Shown here: piece after piece, positions 9,079-19,190 of the stretch
Layout: every line of letters starts with the position of its first letter
Numbering within the stretch: position 1 is the stretch's first letter
Source: Neobacillus pocheonensis
Lineage (GTDB): Bacteria > Bacillota > Bacilli > Bacillales > Cytobacillaceae
Assembly (NCBI GenBank): GCA_023702235.1
Contig: JAMQCR010000001.1
Span: 1,984,001-2,048,000, forward strand
Reading direction: 5' to 3'
Length of the DNA stretch: 64,000 nucleotides
Program-made: the position numbers and the translations under genes
Notes under the pieces: generated by a model
Database searches by the model: none
Seen by the model: the letters and a program-made list of their open reading frames with translations, nothing else
Told to the model about the DNA's origin: nothing

Positions 9079-10668
9079 ATAAATCACCTGCTTTTTGTAG
9101 GTCTCTAATTGTATCGATATCAAGCCATGAGCCTTTTATATATTTCACAGCAATTGCGTGTGAGGAACTGATATGATTGAAAAGGTCTGCCATAGTCAGT
9201 TGTTTAAAATCTTTTCTTTCGGATAATTCCGACAAAGCTCTTTTAACAATATTGGTACCGTTTTTTGTCACCTTCCAAAGGCCAATGAATTCACCATGGA
9301 TTTCATTCTCCTTCAGATCCCCGGACATTTTGTTAAATTGGACACTACTGGAGTAAAGCTTTTTGGAGTAAGGAGTGTTGGTACATACGAAGTCTTTATC
9401 ATTACTGACGGGATCGACATCGGCATCTACTATGAGGGTGATATCACTCATATCGTTAAGTAGATCGTTTAGAATGTAATTTTTGAAAATAATATCCCCA
9501 TAGCTTATAACCGTATTTTCCTTAATATGTTCCCTGGCTAAATACAAGGAATAGAGTTCTTTCGTTTCCGAAAACAAATCATTATCAATAACAGAAAAAT
9601 TCGCAGAGGCAACCCTATCTTTGGCGAAACCCCTTACTACGCTAATATCTTTGATTCCAACCTTGTTAAATTCCTCTATCTGGATGGTCAGCAGAGATCT
9701 TCCCCCAACTTCAAGCAATGTCTTAGGAATTTCTTCAGTAAGTTCAGCCATATCCCCCCTACTTGCAGCTAATATGACGGCATTCACTTTCTTTAAGGAG
9801 ACGGGAAGATACCTTTTCTCCGCTTGCTTCAGTTCATCCGCTCTTTGAAGACGGAACACTTCATCTACTGACACAACGTGACTCTCTATATTTAATAGAC
9901 TTTGATCTTGATAGATTTGTCGAGTTGTATTCTGCATAGCGGTAATGGCTGCCCTTAGATTATGATTGGCCAAATGGCGAGGCTGACACCCAATTCTCTA
10001 AATCTGTCAGTTGGAACTGTATAATATTTTGTTGGAACAATTACTACAGGAAGTCTACTTCCCCATTCTTTCATAAAGGCTTCAATCTCAGTAATATCGT
10101 TTCTCTTGCTATGCATTAGGATCGCATCAGTTCCAGCTATGCGGTAAGCCTCGGCTCGCCGTAACGCCTCTCTTAGCCCCCATCCGGCAATAAAGGCTTC
10201 CACTCTAGAAACGACAACAAATTCATCATCAGTCTGGCTATCCTTCATCGCTTTGATTTTACCGCAGAACTCATCGATATCGGCAAGCGGCTGTGCTTCC
10301 CCACTGATAAAAGAATTCGTTTTTGGAAATAATTTATCTTCGATACACACTCCGGCAATTTCCCTGGACTCCAATTTTTTGACAAGACGTCTTGCATTGT
10401 TGAAGTTTCCATAACCTGTATCACCATCAAGCAAAATCGGTATCGAAGTGGCATCACTCATAAATTCCAAAGTTTCAAGCACCTGAGTCCAGGAAGCTTC
10501 GTTATTATCTCTTATTCCCATCGAGGCAGAAATGGACAGCCCGCTAGCCCATATTCCTTTGAATCCGGCTTCTTCCACAATTTTCGCTGTTAAACCATTA
10601 TGAGCTTCCATGATAAATTCCAATGGATTCGAAATGATTAAATTTTTTAATCTAGTTGTTTTTTTCAT
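9065..10668 (-). CDS. PEP mutase fused to a nucleotidyltransferase, frame broken
   Basis: The N-terminal domain is PEP phosphomutase: [27 protein letters not shown] and the diagnostic [10 protein letters not shown]. The frame stops at 9955, while the next frame continues with [13 protein letters not shown], the expected continuation of SLAIW. One extra G at the GG of 9970-9971 (coding TGGCC to TGGGCC) joins them as [13 protein letters not shown]. After about residue 290 a nucleotidyltransferase begins ([36 protein letters not shown]). The whole is 534 residues. It converts PEP to phosphonopyruvate, the committed step; the fused transferase may activate a phosphonate. PEP mutase-nucleotidyltransferase fusions are known. 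The break sits at a GGCC and is probably an artefact. Confidence 0.88.
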
Positions 10669-10697
10669 TGCTGTTTTCCTTTCGGTTCAAAATTTTT

Positions 10698-12104
10698 TTA
10701 TTTCTCACAAGCAATGATTTTCCGCTTTAAATCTTTAAACGAGTCCTGTACCATGACACGATGAGGTATTTTCAACAGTACGGTAGCATCCTGATGTAAA
10801 TAAGGTTTTAGAATTTGATAGATTTCTGTTCCACTATTGCAAAAATAAACTTTGTTTGGATCCATTCCAAGTTCGAGAGCTTTCTTTCCGATCTCCAGTG
10901 CTTCCTCACCAACGACAAACAGGTGGTCAATCTGTGTTTCTACAGCTTTTTCACCCATTTTCGCATATTGTTCCGTCGCGTATTGACTGTCCCCGAGTTG
11001 GGGCATATATCCCAGAAGTGCTATTTTGGTTTTAGAGCGGGAAGTTTCTTGAAGCACCTCAAGTGCTGATGCCATAGATAGAGGAGCTGCATTCCAAGTA
11101 TCATCAATAATCGTGCATCCGCCAGTACCGTCAAGAAATTCCAAATGTTCATTCATCTGTTCAAATGATGCCAGCCTTTCGCAACATTCTTGGATATCCA
11201 TTCCTGCAAAAGAAGCAGCTGCGATAGAAGCAAGCGCATTGTATACATTTGGTTTGCCGTAACCCGTAACAAAGACAGGAAAAGTTTGATCTTGGTGTAT
11301 CAGTGTGAACTGCATACCTCCATCAGCGTATCGGATATCCTTTGCCTGAAAATGACATCCTTCACTAAAGCCAAAATAGATGACATTGTGGAATCCCTTT
11401 ATATCAAGAACTTTTTTTATGTTCTCATCGTCAGCATTTAAGAGGATAATTCCAGTTTTGGGATCTAATCCGTTAATGATTTCGGCTTTCGCTTTCATAT
11501 AGGCCTCTGGTGTTTTACAATCCTTTAAATGATAAACATCAATATTTAGCAAGATTCTGATTTGAGGCTGAAAGTATTGGATAGTATTAGTTAAATAACC
11601 AGGAGAGGCAACAGGCATTTCAAAAACAGCTGCCCCTGTCTCATCATCGATTCCAAGCAAATATTTTAAATTAAGTGCCCTTTGATTATTGCTAAGAAAA
11701 GTGGAATGGACGCGATAATGCTTTCTTAATATGTGTTTTACCATTTGTTTAGTCGTTGTTTTTCCACAAGTACCAGTGATGCCAATAACATGGATCTGAA
11801 ATAGATTTCGATAAAAATTTACGAACTTCCAGTAAGCTTCTTCTACATTTGAAACTTTGATAAGAAGGACATCCTTACCCAAATTTTTGAATTTTTCCTC
11901 CAAATCTGTAACAATCACAACAGATTTGTACTTTTGAAACAGGTTCTTATCAATTTTCATATCCTTATATCGATAAAAGAGTAATGTTTGATCCCCTATT
12001 TTTTTAGGTCGATAGGTAACATCCTGTATCAGTGGATTTCCAGATCCCTGTACGACAGTGCCATCAATTCGTTCAAGAATATCTTGGAGAAATAAACTTT
12101 TCAT
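10698..12104 (-). CDS. Mur-ligase-family protein (MurF-like), copy 2
   Basis: 468 residues. An N-terminal MurF-type domain of about 100 residues precedes the ATP-binding GITGTCGKTTTKQ, then LNIDVYHLKDCKTPEAYMKAKAEI and NADDEN, with C-terminal IIDDTWNAAPLSMASAL and ALLGYMPQLGDSQ. These are the Mur ligase central and C-terminal domains that form amide bonds with ATP. In MurF the substrate is a UDP-MurNAc peptide and D-Ala-D-Ala; here the acceptor is unknown because no other cell-wall precursor genes are nearby. It is a close paralogue of the gene directly upstream and lies immediately before the PEP mutase fusion. Confidence 0.85.
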   Translation of the reverse strand: MKSLFLQDILERIDGTVVQGSGNPLIQDVTYRPKKIGDQTLLFYRYKDMKIDKNLFQKYKSVVIVTDLEEKFKNLGKDVLLIKVSNVEEAYWKFVNFYRNLFQIHVIGITGTCGKTTTKQMVKHILRKHYRVHSTFLSNNQRALNLKYLLGIDDETGAAVFEMPVASPGYLTNTIQYFQPQIRILLNIDVYHLKDCKTPEAYMKAKAEIINGLDPKTGIILLNADDENIKKVLDIKGFHNVIYFGFSEGCHFQAKDIRYADGGMQFTLIHQDQTFPVFVTGYGKPNVYNALASIAAASFAGMDIQECCERLASFEQMNEHLEFLDGTGGCTIIDDTWNAAPLSMASALEVLQETSRSKTKIALLGYMPQLGDSQYATEQYAKMGEKAVETQIDHLFVVGEEALEIGKKALELGMDPNKVYFCNSGTEIYQILKPYLHQDATVLLKIPHRVMVQDSFKDLKRKIIACEK

Positions 12105-12120
12105 GCTGTTCCTCCGTTCA

Positions 12121-13517
12121 CTAAACGATGATTTTTGCCTTCAGTTCCTTAAATGTGTCTTGAACCATGACACGGTGAGGGATTTTAAGAAGGACAATTG
12201 ATTCTTCATTTAAATGCGGCTGAAGAATGTTAAAGATTTCTGTCCCGCTGTTCGAATAGTAAACCTTATCTGGTTCCATCCCTAGTTCTAGGGCTTTCCT
12301 TCCAATTTCTCGCGCTTCATCTCCCACAACGAGCAGTAAATCCACTTGTGCTTCAATTACTCTCTCCCCATCTTGGCATACTCTTGCTTTGCATAATCTC
12401 CATCGCCTAACTGGGGCATATATCCTAAAAGGGCTATTTTAGTTTTTGTACCTGCAGTTTCATTCATTACTTGAAGAGCTGAGGTCATCGAAAGCGGTGT
12501 CACATTCCACGTATCGTCTATTACAGAGCAACCACCAAGCCCAATGTGGAACTCCAAATGTTCGATCACTTGGTTGAATGAAGCTAATCGTTCGCATGCT
12601 TCCTCAATATCCACACCAGCACTCCAAGTTGCAGCAATTGCGGCAAGAGCATTATAAACGTTATGTTTTCCATATCCAGGTACGATTACAGGATAGGTAT
12701 TATTTTGATGATGGAGTGTAAACACCATTCCTTTTGGGTCGTAATCGACATCCGTTGCTTGAAAATGGCAGCCTTCACTGAAGCCTATATACTGAATAAT
12801 GTTTTGGAACTTACTTACATCTATTTTTTTAATGTTCTCGTCATCTGCATTTAAGATGAGAGTACCGTTTATGGGGTCCAACTCCTCAAGGATTTCCGCT
12901 TTTGCTTCCAGATAGGCTTCCGGTGTTTTACAACCGACTAAATGATAAACATCAATATTTAATAACACCCTGATTTTGGGACGAAAATACTTCAGATAAA
13001 AAATGATGTCCCCTGGGTAGTCAACACCCATTTCAATGACAGCCGCCCCTGTGTTCTCTTCAATTCCAAGGAGATAGCGGTGATTCCGGTGACCACCGTT
13101 GAAACTCTTATAGGTTGATTGAACTTTAAATCGTTTTTCGAGAATATGTTTAATCATCTCTTTCGTTGTGGTCTTACCGCAGGTTCCAGTTACACCAATA
13201 ATGGGTATATCAAAAAGACTCCGGTAATAATCAATGAACTTCCAATAAGCGATGTCTATATCTTCTACTTTTACAACCGTCACGCCATCGCCTAGGTGGG
13301 TAAATTCTTTAGGTTTTTCGGTTACAACAACGATGGAATGAAAATTTTTGAAAAGCTTGGAATTGACTTTTTCTTTTGTATATAAATCAAAGAGCAGGGT
13401 ATGAGTACTTACCTTGTATCGTTTAGTCACTACATTTTTAAAGAGAGGATTTTCCTCTCCTTGAACCAATAATCCATTTATATGAGTAAGAATTTCGTTT
13501 ATGTAAAGCCATTTCAT
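12121..13517 (-). CDS. Mur-ligase-family protein (MurF-like), copy 1, frame broken
   Basis: First gene of the operon, with GAGAGGAG before ATG 13517. It parallels its downstream paralogue throughout: GVTGTCGKTTTKEM, LNIDVYHLVGCKTPEAYLEAKAEIL, IIDDTWN-type and ALLGYMPQLGDGD segments. The frame ends at 12357 in KMGRE, and the next frame supplies the last 75 residues. One more G in the G4 run (C4 at 12366-12369) restores MGERVIEAQVDLLLVVGDEA, giving 465 residues against 468 in the paralogue. The paralogues differ at many positions, so they probably have distinct acceptors or work as a pair. The break is likely a homopolymer error. Confidence 0.82.
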
Positions 13518-13766
13518 ATGATTCTCCTCTCTTCGTGCATTTTCTAATTTTATATAAATATTTCTTAAAAGAAATTATGTGAATGTCCATTGCAAGAATC
13601 TATTTATATATAAGACTCGAGAAAAATTAAATAGACAAAACAAAACAGAATATTCAGATAATCATTCTTACTTTTAATGACGAAAAAATTGACACGGTCT
13701 AAACCTATATTTCCGATAACAAATAAATTGTTTTATATATACTTATATGGGGATGAAACAAAACAT

Positions 13767-13910
13767 ATGAAAGATAAATCAAACCCTTTACCAATGGATC
13801 TTGATGGGACAATGGAACTGCAACAAAAAACGGAATTAATTTCTTCAATCTTGAACTTGTTTGTTTTTTTTGTATTTTTCATTGTGTTTATTTATTGGGG
13901 CATTTATTGA
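13767..13910 (+). CDS. Small single-span membrane protein, hypothetical
   Basis: A 47-residue frame with a polar N-terminal half (MKDKSNPLPMDLDG) and a C-terminal hydrophobic segment rich in Phe, Val and Ile that can span the membrane. A weak GGGGATG precedes the ATG at 13767; the frame is open upstream to 13677, but that extension has no ribosome site. It is divergent from the Mur/phosphonate operon and followed by the ArsB-like gene. No family is recognised, and it could be chance coding. Confidence 0.4.
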   Translation: MKDKSNPLPMDLDGTMELQQKTELISSILNLFVFFVFFIVFIYWGIY

Positions 13911-14097
13911 TGGAAGCGGAAATATGGAAAAATGTGTACAAACCTAAAACCTGTCTTATTTGTGTTACATATAAATACAGTACAACATCACAAGAGGGAT
14001 AGATGGAAGGGGGGGACATGAGCGGACTGCCTCTAGAGGAGATAATGCCAACTCATGATAACATCATGAAAAAGTAGCTAGAGGAAAGGGGAAATAT

Positions 14098-15459
14098 ATG
14101 TTTCAACCAATGGTTTGGATCACCATTTTATCATTTTTGGGTACCCTTGTATTTATTCTATGGAGACCTAGAGGTATTAATGAAGCCATCCCTGCTGCGA
14201 TAGGTGCAGCTATTGTTTTACTCAGTGGGAGTGTTTCATTATCAGATTTAGGTGTCATTACAAATACAATCAGCGGTGCTGCGATTACCATTTTGGCAAC
14301 AATCGTCATGGCGATTGTCTTAGAAAGTTTTGGGTTCTTTCACTGGGTGGCAGAGAAGCTTGCCGCTAAAGCAAAGGGATCAGGGATACGATTATTCTGG
14401 TATGTCAATCTATTATGCTTTCTCATGACACTCTTTTTTAACAACGATGGAAGTATTTTAATCACAACCCCCATTTTAGTCATGCTATTAAACAATATGG
14501 GGTTAAAAAACCATCAAAAAATTCCGTATTTACTGTCTGGGGGCTTAATTGCAACCGCATCGAGTGCTCCAATCGGTGTAAGTAATATTGTAAATCTGAT
14601 TGCTCTAAAAATCGTTCATATGACTTTGTATATGCATACGGCGATGATGTTTGTTCCTGCAACGCTTGGTTTACTGCTCTTAGTTGGGCTCCTATTCCTT
14701 CGTTTTCGCAAAATCCTACCCAAAACCGTTCCTACTGAGGTATCGGGTCTAACAAACCCTTCTTACCATCCGCTTAAGCCAGGACCTATATATGCTACGG
14801 AGAAAGCTCGTTCAAGGTTTATGTGGAACGTCCTGCTATTTGTATTTGCTATCCGTGTCAGCCTCTTTGTTGCTTCATTTTTTTCCATTCCTATCTCAAT
14901 CGTGGCTGTCACTGGTTCTCTTCTCCTTTTAGGATGGAGATGGGCTTATTTAAAAATACCTCCTGGCGATATGCTGAAGAAAACGCCGTGGTATATTATC
15001 GTTTTCGCCTTTTGTATGTATACCATCATATACGGTCTAAATAACATTGGTTTAACGCACTGGTTAATTGGAATCATGCAACCTATGGTTTCTGGAAGTC
15101 TGCTTCATGCGAGTGTGCTGATGGGGATACTACTGACCGTTCTATCCAATATATTTAATAATCACCCAGCCCTTATGGTTGGAACGCTTACGTTAACGAA
15201 TATGCATCTAGATCTACTTTCCTTGAAAATCGCCTATCTGGCTAACATTGTTGGCAGTGACATCGGATCGTTACTTCTTCCAATGGGAACACTGGCTACA
15301 CTGATGTGGATGCACATTGTCAAACGTGGAAAAGTAAGAATCACTTGGTGGGAATATATAAAAATCACAGGTGTCGTTATACCGCCTACTGTTTTATTCA
15401 CATTAGTGGTTTTATATTATTGGGTTTCAAGTCTTTTTGGTAGTGTCCTTCAAAGATAA
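14098..15459 (+). CDS. ArsB/NhaD-type permease, putative arsenite or anion transporter
   Basis: 453 residues with about eleven hydrophobic segments and the pattern of the ArsB branch of the ion transporter superfamily: LFFNNDGSILITTPILV in the middle and a related NIFNNHPALMVGT in the second half, with LANIVGSDIGSLLLPMGTLA near the end. GAGGAAAGGGG precedes the ATG. There is no arsR, arsC or arsA nearby, so arsenite as substrate is only a family inference; a dicarboxylate or other anion is possible. A DUF2642-like gene follows after 28 bases and may be cotranscribed. Confidence 0.8.
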   Translation: MFQPMVWITILSFLGTLVFILWRPRGINEAIPAAIGAAIVLLSGSVSLSDLGVITNTISGAAITILATIVMAIVLESFGFFHWVAEKLAAKAKGSGIRLFWYVNLLCFLMTLFFNNDGSILITTPILVMLLNNMGLKNHQKIPYLLSGGLIATASSAPIGVSNIVNLIALKIVHMTLYMHTAMMFVPATLGLLLLVGLLFLRFRKILPKTVPTEVSGLTNPSYHPLKPGPIYATEKARSRFMWNVLLFVFAIRVSLFVASFFSIPISIVAVTGSLLLLGWRWAYLKIPPGDMLKKTPWYIIVFAFCMYTIIYGLNNIGLTHWLIGIMQPMVSGSLLHASVLMGILLTVLSNIFNNHPALMVGTLTLTNMHLDLLSLKIAYLANIVGSDIGSLLLPMGTLATLMWMHIVKRGKVRITWWEYIKITGVVIPPTVLFTLVVLYYWVSSLFGSVLQR

Positions 15460-15487
15460 GAGTATATGAGATTAAAGGAGAATGATG

Positions 15488-16162
15488 ATGCTTATAGATT
15501 TTCAAGATTTAGTAGGAAAATATATTGAAGTGGAAATTTCCGGCGGTGTTTTCCACAAAGGAACCCTAATAGATGCTGGGTTGGACATCATTGTTATACA
15601 CGATGGAAGGACCAATTCATTCCTCTACATTCCTTTCGTTCATGTTCAGAGATTGAAAGAAACCAGTATAGAGGTAGAAGATAAATCCTATGACCCTCCT
15701 TCAGAAAAACCAATTGAAATTGATGCAATATCCTATCGTAAAATATTAATGACTGCTAAAGGGTTGTTTGTCAAGGTTTACGTGACAGGGAATTATTCTA
15801 TTCATGGCTATTTAACCAGTATTTTGAACGACTATTTTGTTTTTCACTCCCCTGTGTACAAATCAATGTTTATTTCGATGAACCATGTAAAATGGCTAAT
15901 TCCATATCCATCAAATACAACTCCGTATTCCTTAAACAATCAAAATCTTCCGCTTAAGCCAGTGTCTACTCCATTAGCTAGAAGTTTTGATGAGCAATTG
16001 AAAAAATTAGAAAATCAACTAGTTATTCTAGATGGTGGAGATAACCCTGAAAAAATAGGCTTACTCCAAAAGGTTCGAAATAACAAAGTGACTCTAATAA
16101 CGGCTGAAGGCGAAACAGTGTATCGAAATTTAGAGCATATCAAATCGATTCAATTACCATAA
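15488..16162 (+). CDS. DUF2642-like repeat protein
   Basis: About 224 residues. Three ATGs lie in a row at 15482, 15485 and 15488; the last has the best spacing from AAAGGAG. The N-terminus (FQDLVGKYIEVEISGGVFHKG) and the following LIDAGLDIIVIHDG are typical of the small SH3/Sm-like DUF2642 barrel common in Bacillus. A similar pattern recurs around residues 85-125 (VKVYVTGNYSIHGYLTSIL) and near the C-terminus (LVILDGGDNPEKIGLLQKV), suggesting three degenerate repeats. No signal peptide or membrane segment. DUF2642 proteins are often spore-related, but no function is shown. Confidence 0.65.
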   Translation: MLIDFQDLVGKYIEVEISGGVFHKGTLIDAGLDIIVIHDGRTNSFLYIPFVHVQRLKETSIEVEDKSYDPPSEKPIEIDAISYRKILMTAKGLFVKVYVTGNYSIHGYLTSILNDYFVFHSPVYKSMFISMNHVKWLIPYPSNTTPYSLNNQNLPLKPVSTPLARSFDEQLKKLENQLVILDGGDNPEKIGLLQKVRNNKVTLITAEGETVYRNLEHIKSIQLP

Positions 16163-16255
16163 ATAATCAAGATTATTGGCTTTAAGAATAATACACTTCA
16201 CCATAAACCAACAATATATTGGCAGGAGATGTTCACTTAAAAAATCAAAGTAAAC

Positions 16256-16301
16256 AAAAAAAAATAACCCACCCAGTGTTTGCCGACGAGGATGGATTAT
16301 T
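16256..16301 (-). terminator. Terminator, leftward
   Basis: On the minus strand AATAATCCATCC pairs with GGGTGGGTTATT and is followed by a run of T. It lies downstream of the LplT-like gene, between two convergent genes. Confidence 0.6.
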
Positions 16302-16326
16302 CATTCAATTCTGGAGTTGTTTTTTA

Positions 16327-16356
16327 GACCGTGCCTAACGAGTCACGGTCCTTTTT
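16327..16356 (+). terminator. Terminator, rightward
   Basis: GACCGTG (16327-16333) pairs perfectly with CACGGTC (16344-16350), followed by CTTTTT. It would end the ArsB-like/DUF2642 transcript. Confidence 0.65.
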
Positions 16357-16489
16357 ATGGTGTACTACCTATTGTTAGCATATGTTTTTGGGTTTAATTT
16401 AGTTCAAGGTAGAGAAAATTTTTGCAGCTCGTAAAAAATAAAATGCTCTAAAAGAAATATATCGAAGTCTCTCTTTTTCACTTTGGCTT

Positions 16490-17695
16490 TTAGATGTCAT
16501 CAGGTCGGTTTTTTTGCCATTTTCTCGATAGAGTACCTAAATACAAAACAATCAAAAGATAAACCAAACCAAACGTAACGAGTGAAGCGGTAACAGAAAA
16601 ACCGTATCGGGCATTTAACAAATAAACGCTATAGGTTCCAAAAAGCATAAACGAATTATCGATGAAATTTTGAACGGCGATCGTTTTCCCTACGCCAACC
16701 ACTCGAGAACCTTCCTCCTGCAAGGTCGCATTTAACGGGATGACATACAATCCAGCAGAAATTCCAAGCCCTAACAACAGCAAGCAGGCAAGAACTTGCG
16801 AAAACAATTGATGACCATAAATAAAAGGGAATAGAATGGCAAATCCGGCAACTATTAATCCAAATCGGTTTGCACGGTAAAAAGTCCTAATGGACGTATA
16901 TTTTTTGGCGAGCAGGGACCCGATGACAATACCGATTGCCGTCATCCCGATGATGAGGGATAAAGGAAAACCTCTTTGGATTCCCAAATTAGCAGGAATC
17001 CATAAAAGCAATCCGTTTTTGATTACAACCGAAATCATCCAAAATGATCCGCTTCCAATCAAGGTAAAATGCATTCGGGAATTTCGGAAAGCGTCTTTCA
17101 CATCACGGAAAAATTGAAAGACTTCTTTTTTGTAGCCTAAGTTTTTGTTTCCATCTTTGGCAGGGATGTTTAGCGCAAGCAGAATTGATAAAATATAAAT
17201 AATTAAGCAAAAAATCATTCCGATCAACGTGTGGGATGATAAGATTCCTCCTACCACTGTTCCGAGGATAATTGCCAAAATCGTAAAGCCTTCTAACTTT
17301 CCATTGGCATCCAGCAATTCCTCTTGTGTGTTAGTCAGCTCTTTTAATATCCCGTATTTAGCAGGACCATAAACCGCTGCTCCGATCCCGATAATTCCAT
17401 AACTGAAAGCGGGATTAAATCCGACAATGAGCAACACAATCCCAATGGCTTTTACGGTATTTCCAGTAAAAAGGACCTTTGATTTTGCATTTCGGTCGGC
17501 ATAGGTACCAACAACCGGGGCAAAGAGGATATAAGCAAATAAAAAGAAAGTTTCAACCAAAAAAATATAAGGGTTATTATCATCTTTTGTGCCAATGGAT
17601 TCTTTAAGCATAAAAGCAATAATCAAAATGGCTACGCTGTCGGTAAATGCAGACAAAAACTGAGTAAATATTAACGAAATCATTGGTTTTTTCAA
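16490..17695 (-). CDS. lplT: MFS transporter, lysophospholipid transporter LplT-like
   Basis: 401 residues with about twelve membrane segments. Family landmarks are FTDSVAILIIAFMLKE near the N-terminus, GTYADRNAKSK in the first cytoplasmic loop, YGPAKYGILKELT, ANGKLEGFTI and VIPLNATLQEEG. LplT flips lysophospholipids across the cytoplasmic membrane for reacylation. Unlike many Proteobacteria there is no adjacent acyltransferase gene. The start used is TTG 17695 after GGGAGAG; an ATG four codons later is possible. It is single, with leftward terminators downstream. Confidence 0.72.
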   Translation of the reverse strand: MKKPMISLIFTQFLSAFTDSVAILIIAFMLKESIGTKDDNNPYIFLVETFFLFAYILFAPVVGTYADRNAKSKVLFTGNTVKAIGIVLLIVGFNPAFSYGIIGIGAAVYGPAKYGILKELTNTQEELLDANGKLEGFTILAIILGTVVGGILSSHTLIGMIFCLIIYILSILLALNIPAKDGNKNLGYKKEVFQFFRDVKDAFRNSRMHFTLIGSGSFWMISVVIKNGLLLWIPANLGIQRGFPLSLIIGMTAIGIVIGSLLAKKYTSIRTFYRANRFGLIVAGFAILFPFIYGHQLFSQVLACLLLLGLGISAGLYVIPLNATLQEEGSRVVGVGKTIAVQNFIDNSFMLFGTYSVYLLNARYGFSVTASLVTFGLVYLLIVLYLGTLSRKWQKNRPDDI

Positions 17696-18054
17696 ATACG
17701 CTCTCTCCCTGTTTCCGCATTTTTTTTTACCTAACGTAAATCATTTTTTTAGATTTCGAGCCGTGGCACCGAATGCTTATATTCGATTTTATGCGGAATC
17801 ATCAGAGCGAGTACCCATGCATTTGAAAAAAGTTGCGCATGGTTCTTTGCGATAAATACATGGTAATTGTGTTATTATTCTATACGCTAAAACGATGAAA
17901 ACCTTGATGTATCAATGAAAATAAAAGGAAGAAATCAAGTGTGATTTCCTCCTCTTAATATGTCGCAAATTATAGTGTTTGCACCTCAAAACGGAACCCG
18001 TTACTATGATGTGTTACCTTTTTTTTCAAATAATAGTTGAATCAAAACTAAAAC
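17696..18054. other. Intergenic, 359 bases
   Basis: Between the LplT-like gene and prs. Apart from the terminator at 17922-17954 I see no convincing coding frame, RNA motif or repeat. Confidence 0.5.
17922..17954 (-). terminator. Terminator downstream of prs
   Basis: On the minus strand AGGAGGAAATCA, loop CACT, TGATTTCTTCCT, then TTTATTTT. It is about 100 bases beyond the prs stop. Confidence 0.65.
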
Positions 18055-19005
18055 TTATTCAAATAAAGGGCTTACTGCTTTTTCATTGTGAATACGGTCA
18101 ATTGCCTCTACGAGCAATGGTGCAACGGATAAAGAAGTAATTTTATTGATCAACTTTTCTTCTGGCAGCCTAATTGTGTTCGTCACCACTAATTCTTTAA
18201 TAGACGAAGACGCTATTCTACTAATAGCTGGCCCCGAAAGAACAGCGTGGGTACAACAAGCATACACTGCTTTTGCCCCTTTCTCAATTAAAGAATTGGC
18301 TCCGGTTGTAATAGTTCCGGCCGTATCAATTAAATCATCTATAATAATCGCATTTTTCCCTTCAATATTTCCAATAATGTTCATGATTTCAGACTCATCG
18401 TGTTCAGGGCGTCGTCGATCAATTAAGGCAATTGGGGCATTTAATAGGCCGGCCATTTTTCTTGCCCTTACTACACCGCCATTATGCGGTGCAACAATGA
18501 CGATATCTTCTAACCCTTTTTTCTCAAAATACTCTGAAAGGATTGGAATACCAGTTAGATGTTCCACTGGTATATCAAAAAAGCCCTGAGTTTGAGGAGC
18601 ATGAAAGTCCATAGTCAGCACCCTGGTTACGCCTGTTGTTACTAAAAGATTCGCAATTAGTTTCGCAGTTATCGGCTCCCGAGATCTGGCTTTTCTGTCT
18701 TGGCGTGCATAGCTATAGTAAGGAATCACAACGTTGATCGTTTTGGCTGAAGCTCTTTTCAAGGCATCAATCATGATGAGAAGCTCCATAATATGCTCAT
18801 TATTTGGCTCTGAAGTGGATTGAACTATAAATACCTCACTTCCTCGTACACTTTCATCTATACTAATTTGGATTTCACCATCACTAAATTGCTTGACTGA
18901 GCTTTTCGCCAGTTCACAACCTAAAAGCTTTGCCATCTCATTTGCCAGCTCACGATTTGAATTTAATGCAATCATTTTAAAACCCTTTTTAAGTTGATAA
19001 GTCAC
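18055..19005 (-). CDS. prs: Ribose-phosphate pyrophosphokinase, probably a second copy
   Basis: 316 residues, full length for Prs. It makes PRPP from ribose 5-phosphate and ATP. Visible motifs: [39 protein letters not shown] (nucleotide-binding flexible loop), the catalytic-region [13 protein letters not shown], and [16 protein letters not shown] (PRPP-binding loop). The usual Bacillus housekeeping enzyme has SPDHGGV where this one has APHNGGV, and the gene is not next to glmU (gcaD) as in B. subtilis, so it looks like a divergent paralogue. GTG 19005 follows a GGGGG; an ATG ten codons later is an alternative. A terminator lies downstream. Confidence 0.9.
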   Translation of the reverse strand: MTYQLKKGFKMIALNSNRELANEMAKLLGCELAKSSVKQFSDGEIQISIDESVRGSEVFIVQSTSEPNNEHIMELLIMIDALKRASAKTINVVIPYYSYARQDRKARSREPITAKLIANLLVTTGVTRVLTMDFHAPQTQGFFDIPVEHLTGIPILSEYFEKKGLEDIVIVAPHNGGVVRARKMAGLLNAPIALIDRRRPEHDESEIMNIIGNIEGKNAIIIDDLIDTAGTITTGANSLIEKGAKAVYACCTHAVLSGPAISRIASSSIKELVVTNTIRLPEEKLINKITSLSVAPLLVEAIDRIHNEKAVSPLFE

Positions 19006-19190
19006 TTTTTATCCCCCATGCTATGTTAATTCGTATTTTTAAACCTTGTCCATTCTCTTATTTTACATTAAATAAAGAGAAAATCTAAGGAAATTTCATT
19101 TCTAAGAACTGACTTTTTTTCGTATCTTTGATTTTCGCAGCAAAAATGGAAAATTTGTATAAATCTACAATAAAGCTGTGCTGATGCCAG

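Noticed and set aside
16256..16356. Possible third copy of the type I toxin module, because hairpins with GACCGTG and AATAATCC/GGGTTATT occur in the same order as in the two modules.
   Set aside because: No holin-like toxin frame or strong ribosome site is present, and the two hairpins fit a pair of terminators between convergent genes.
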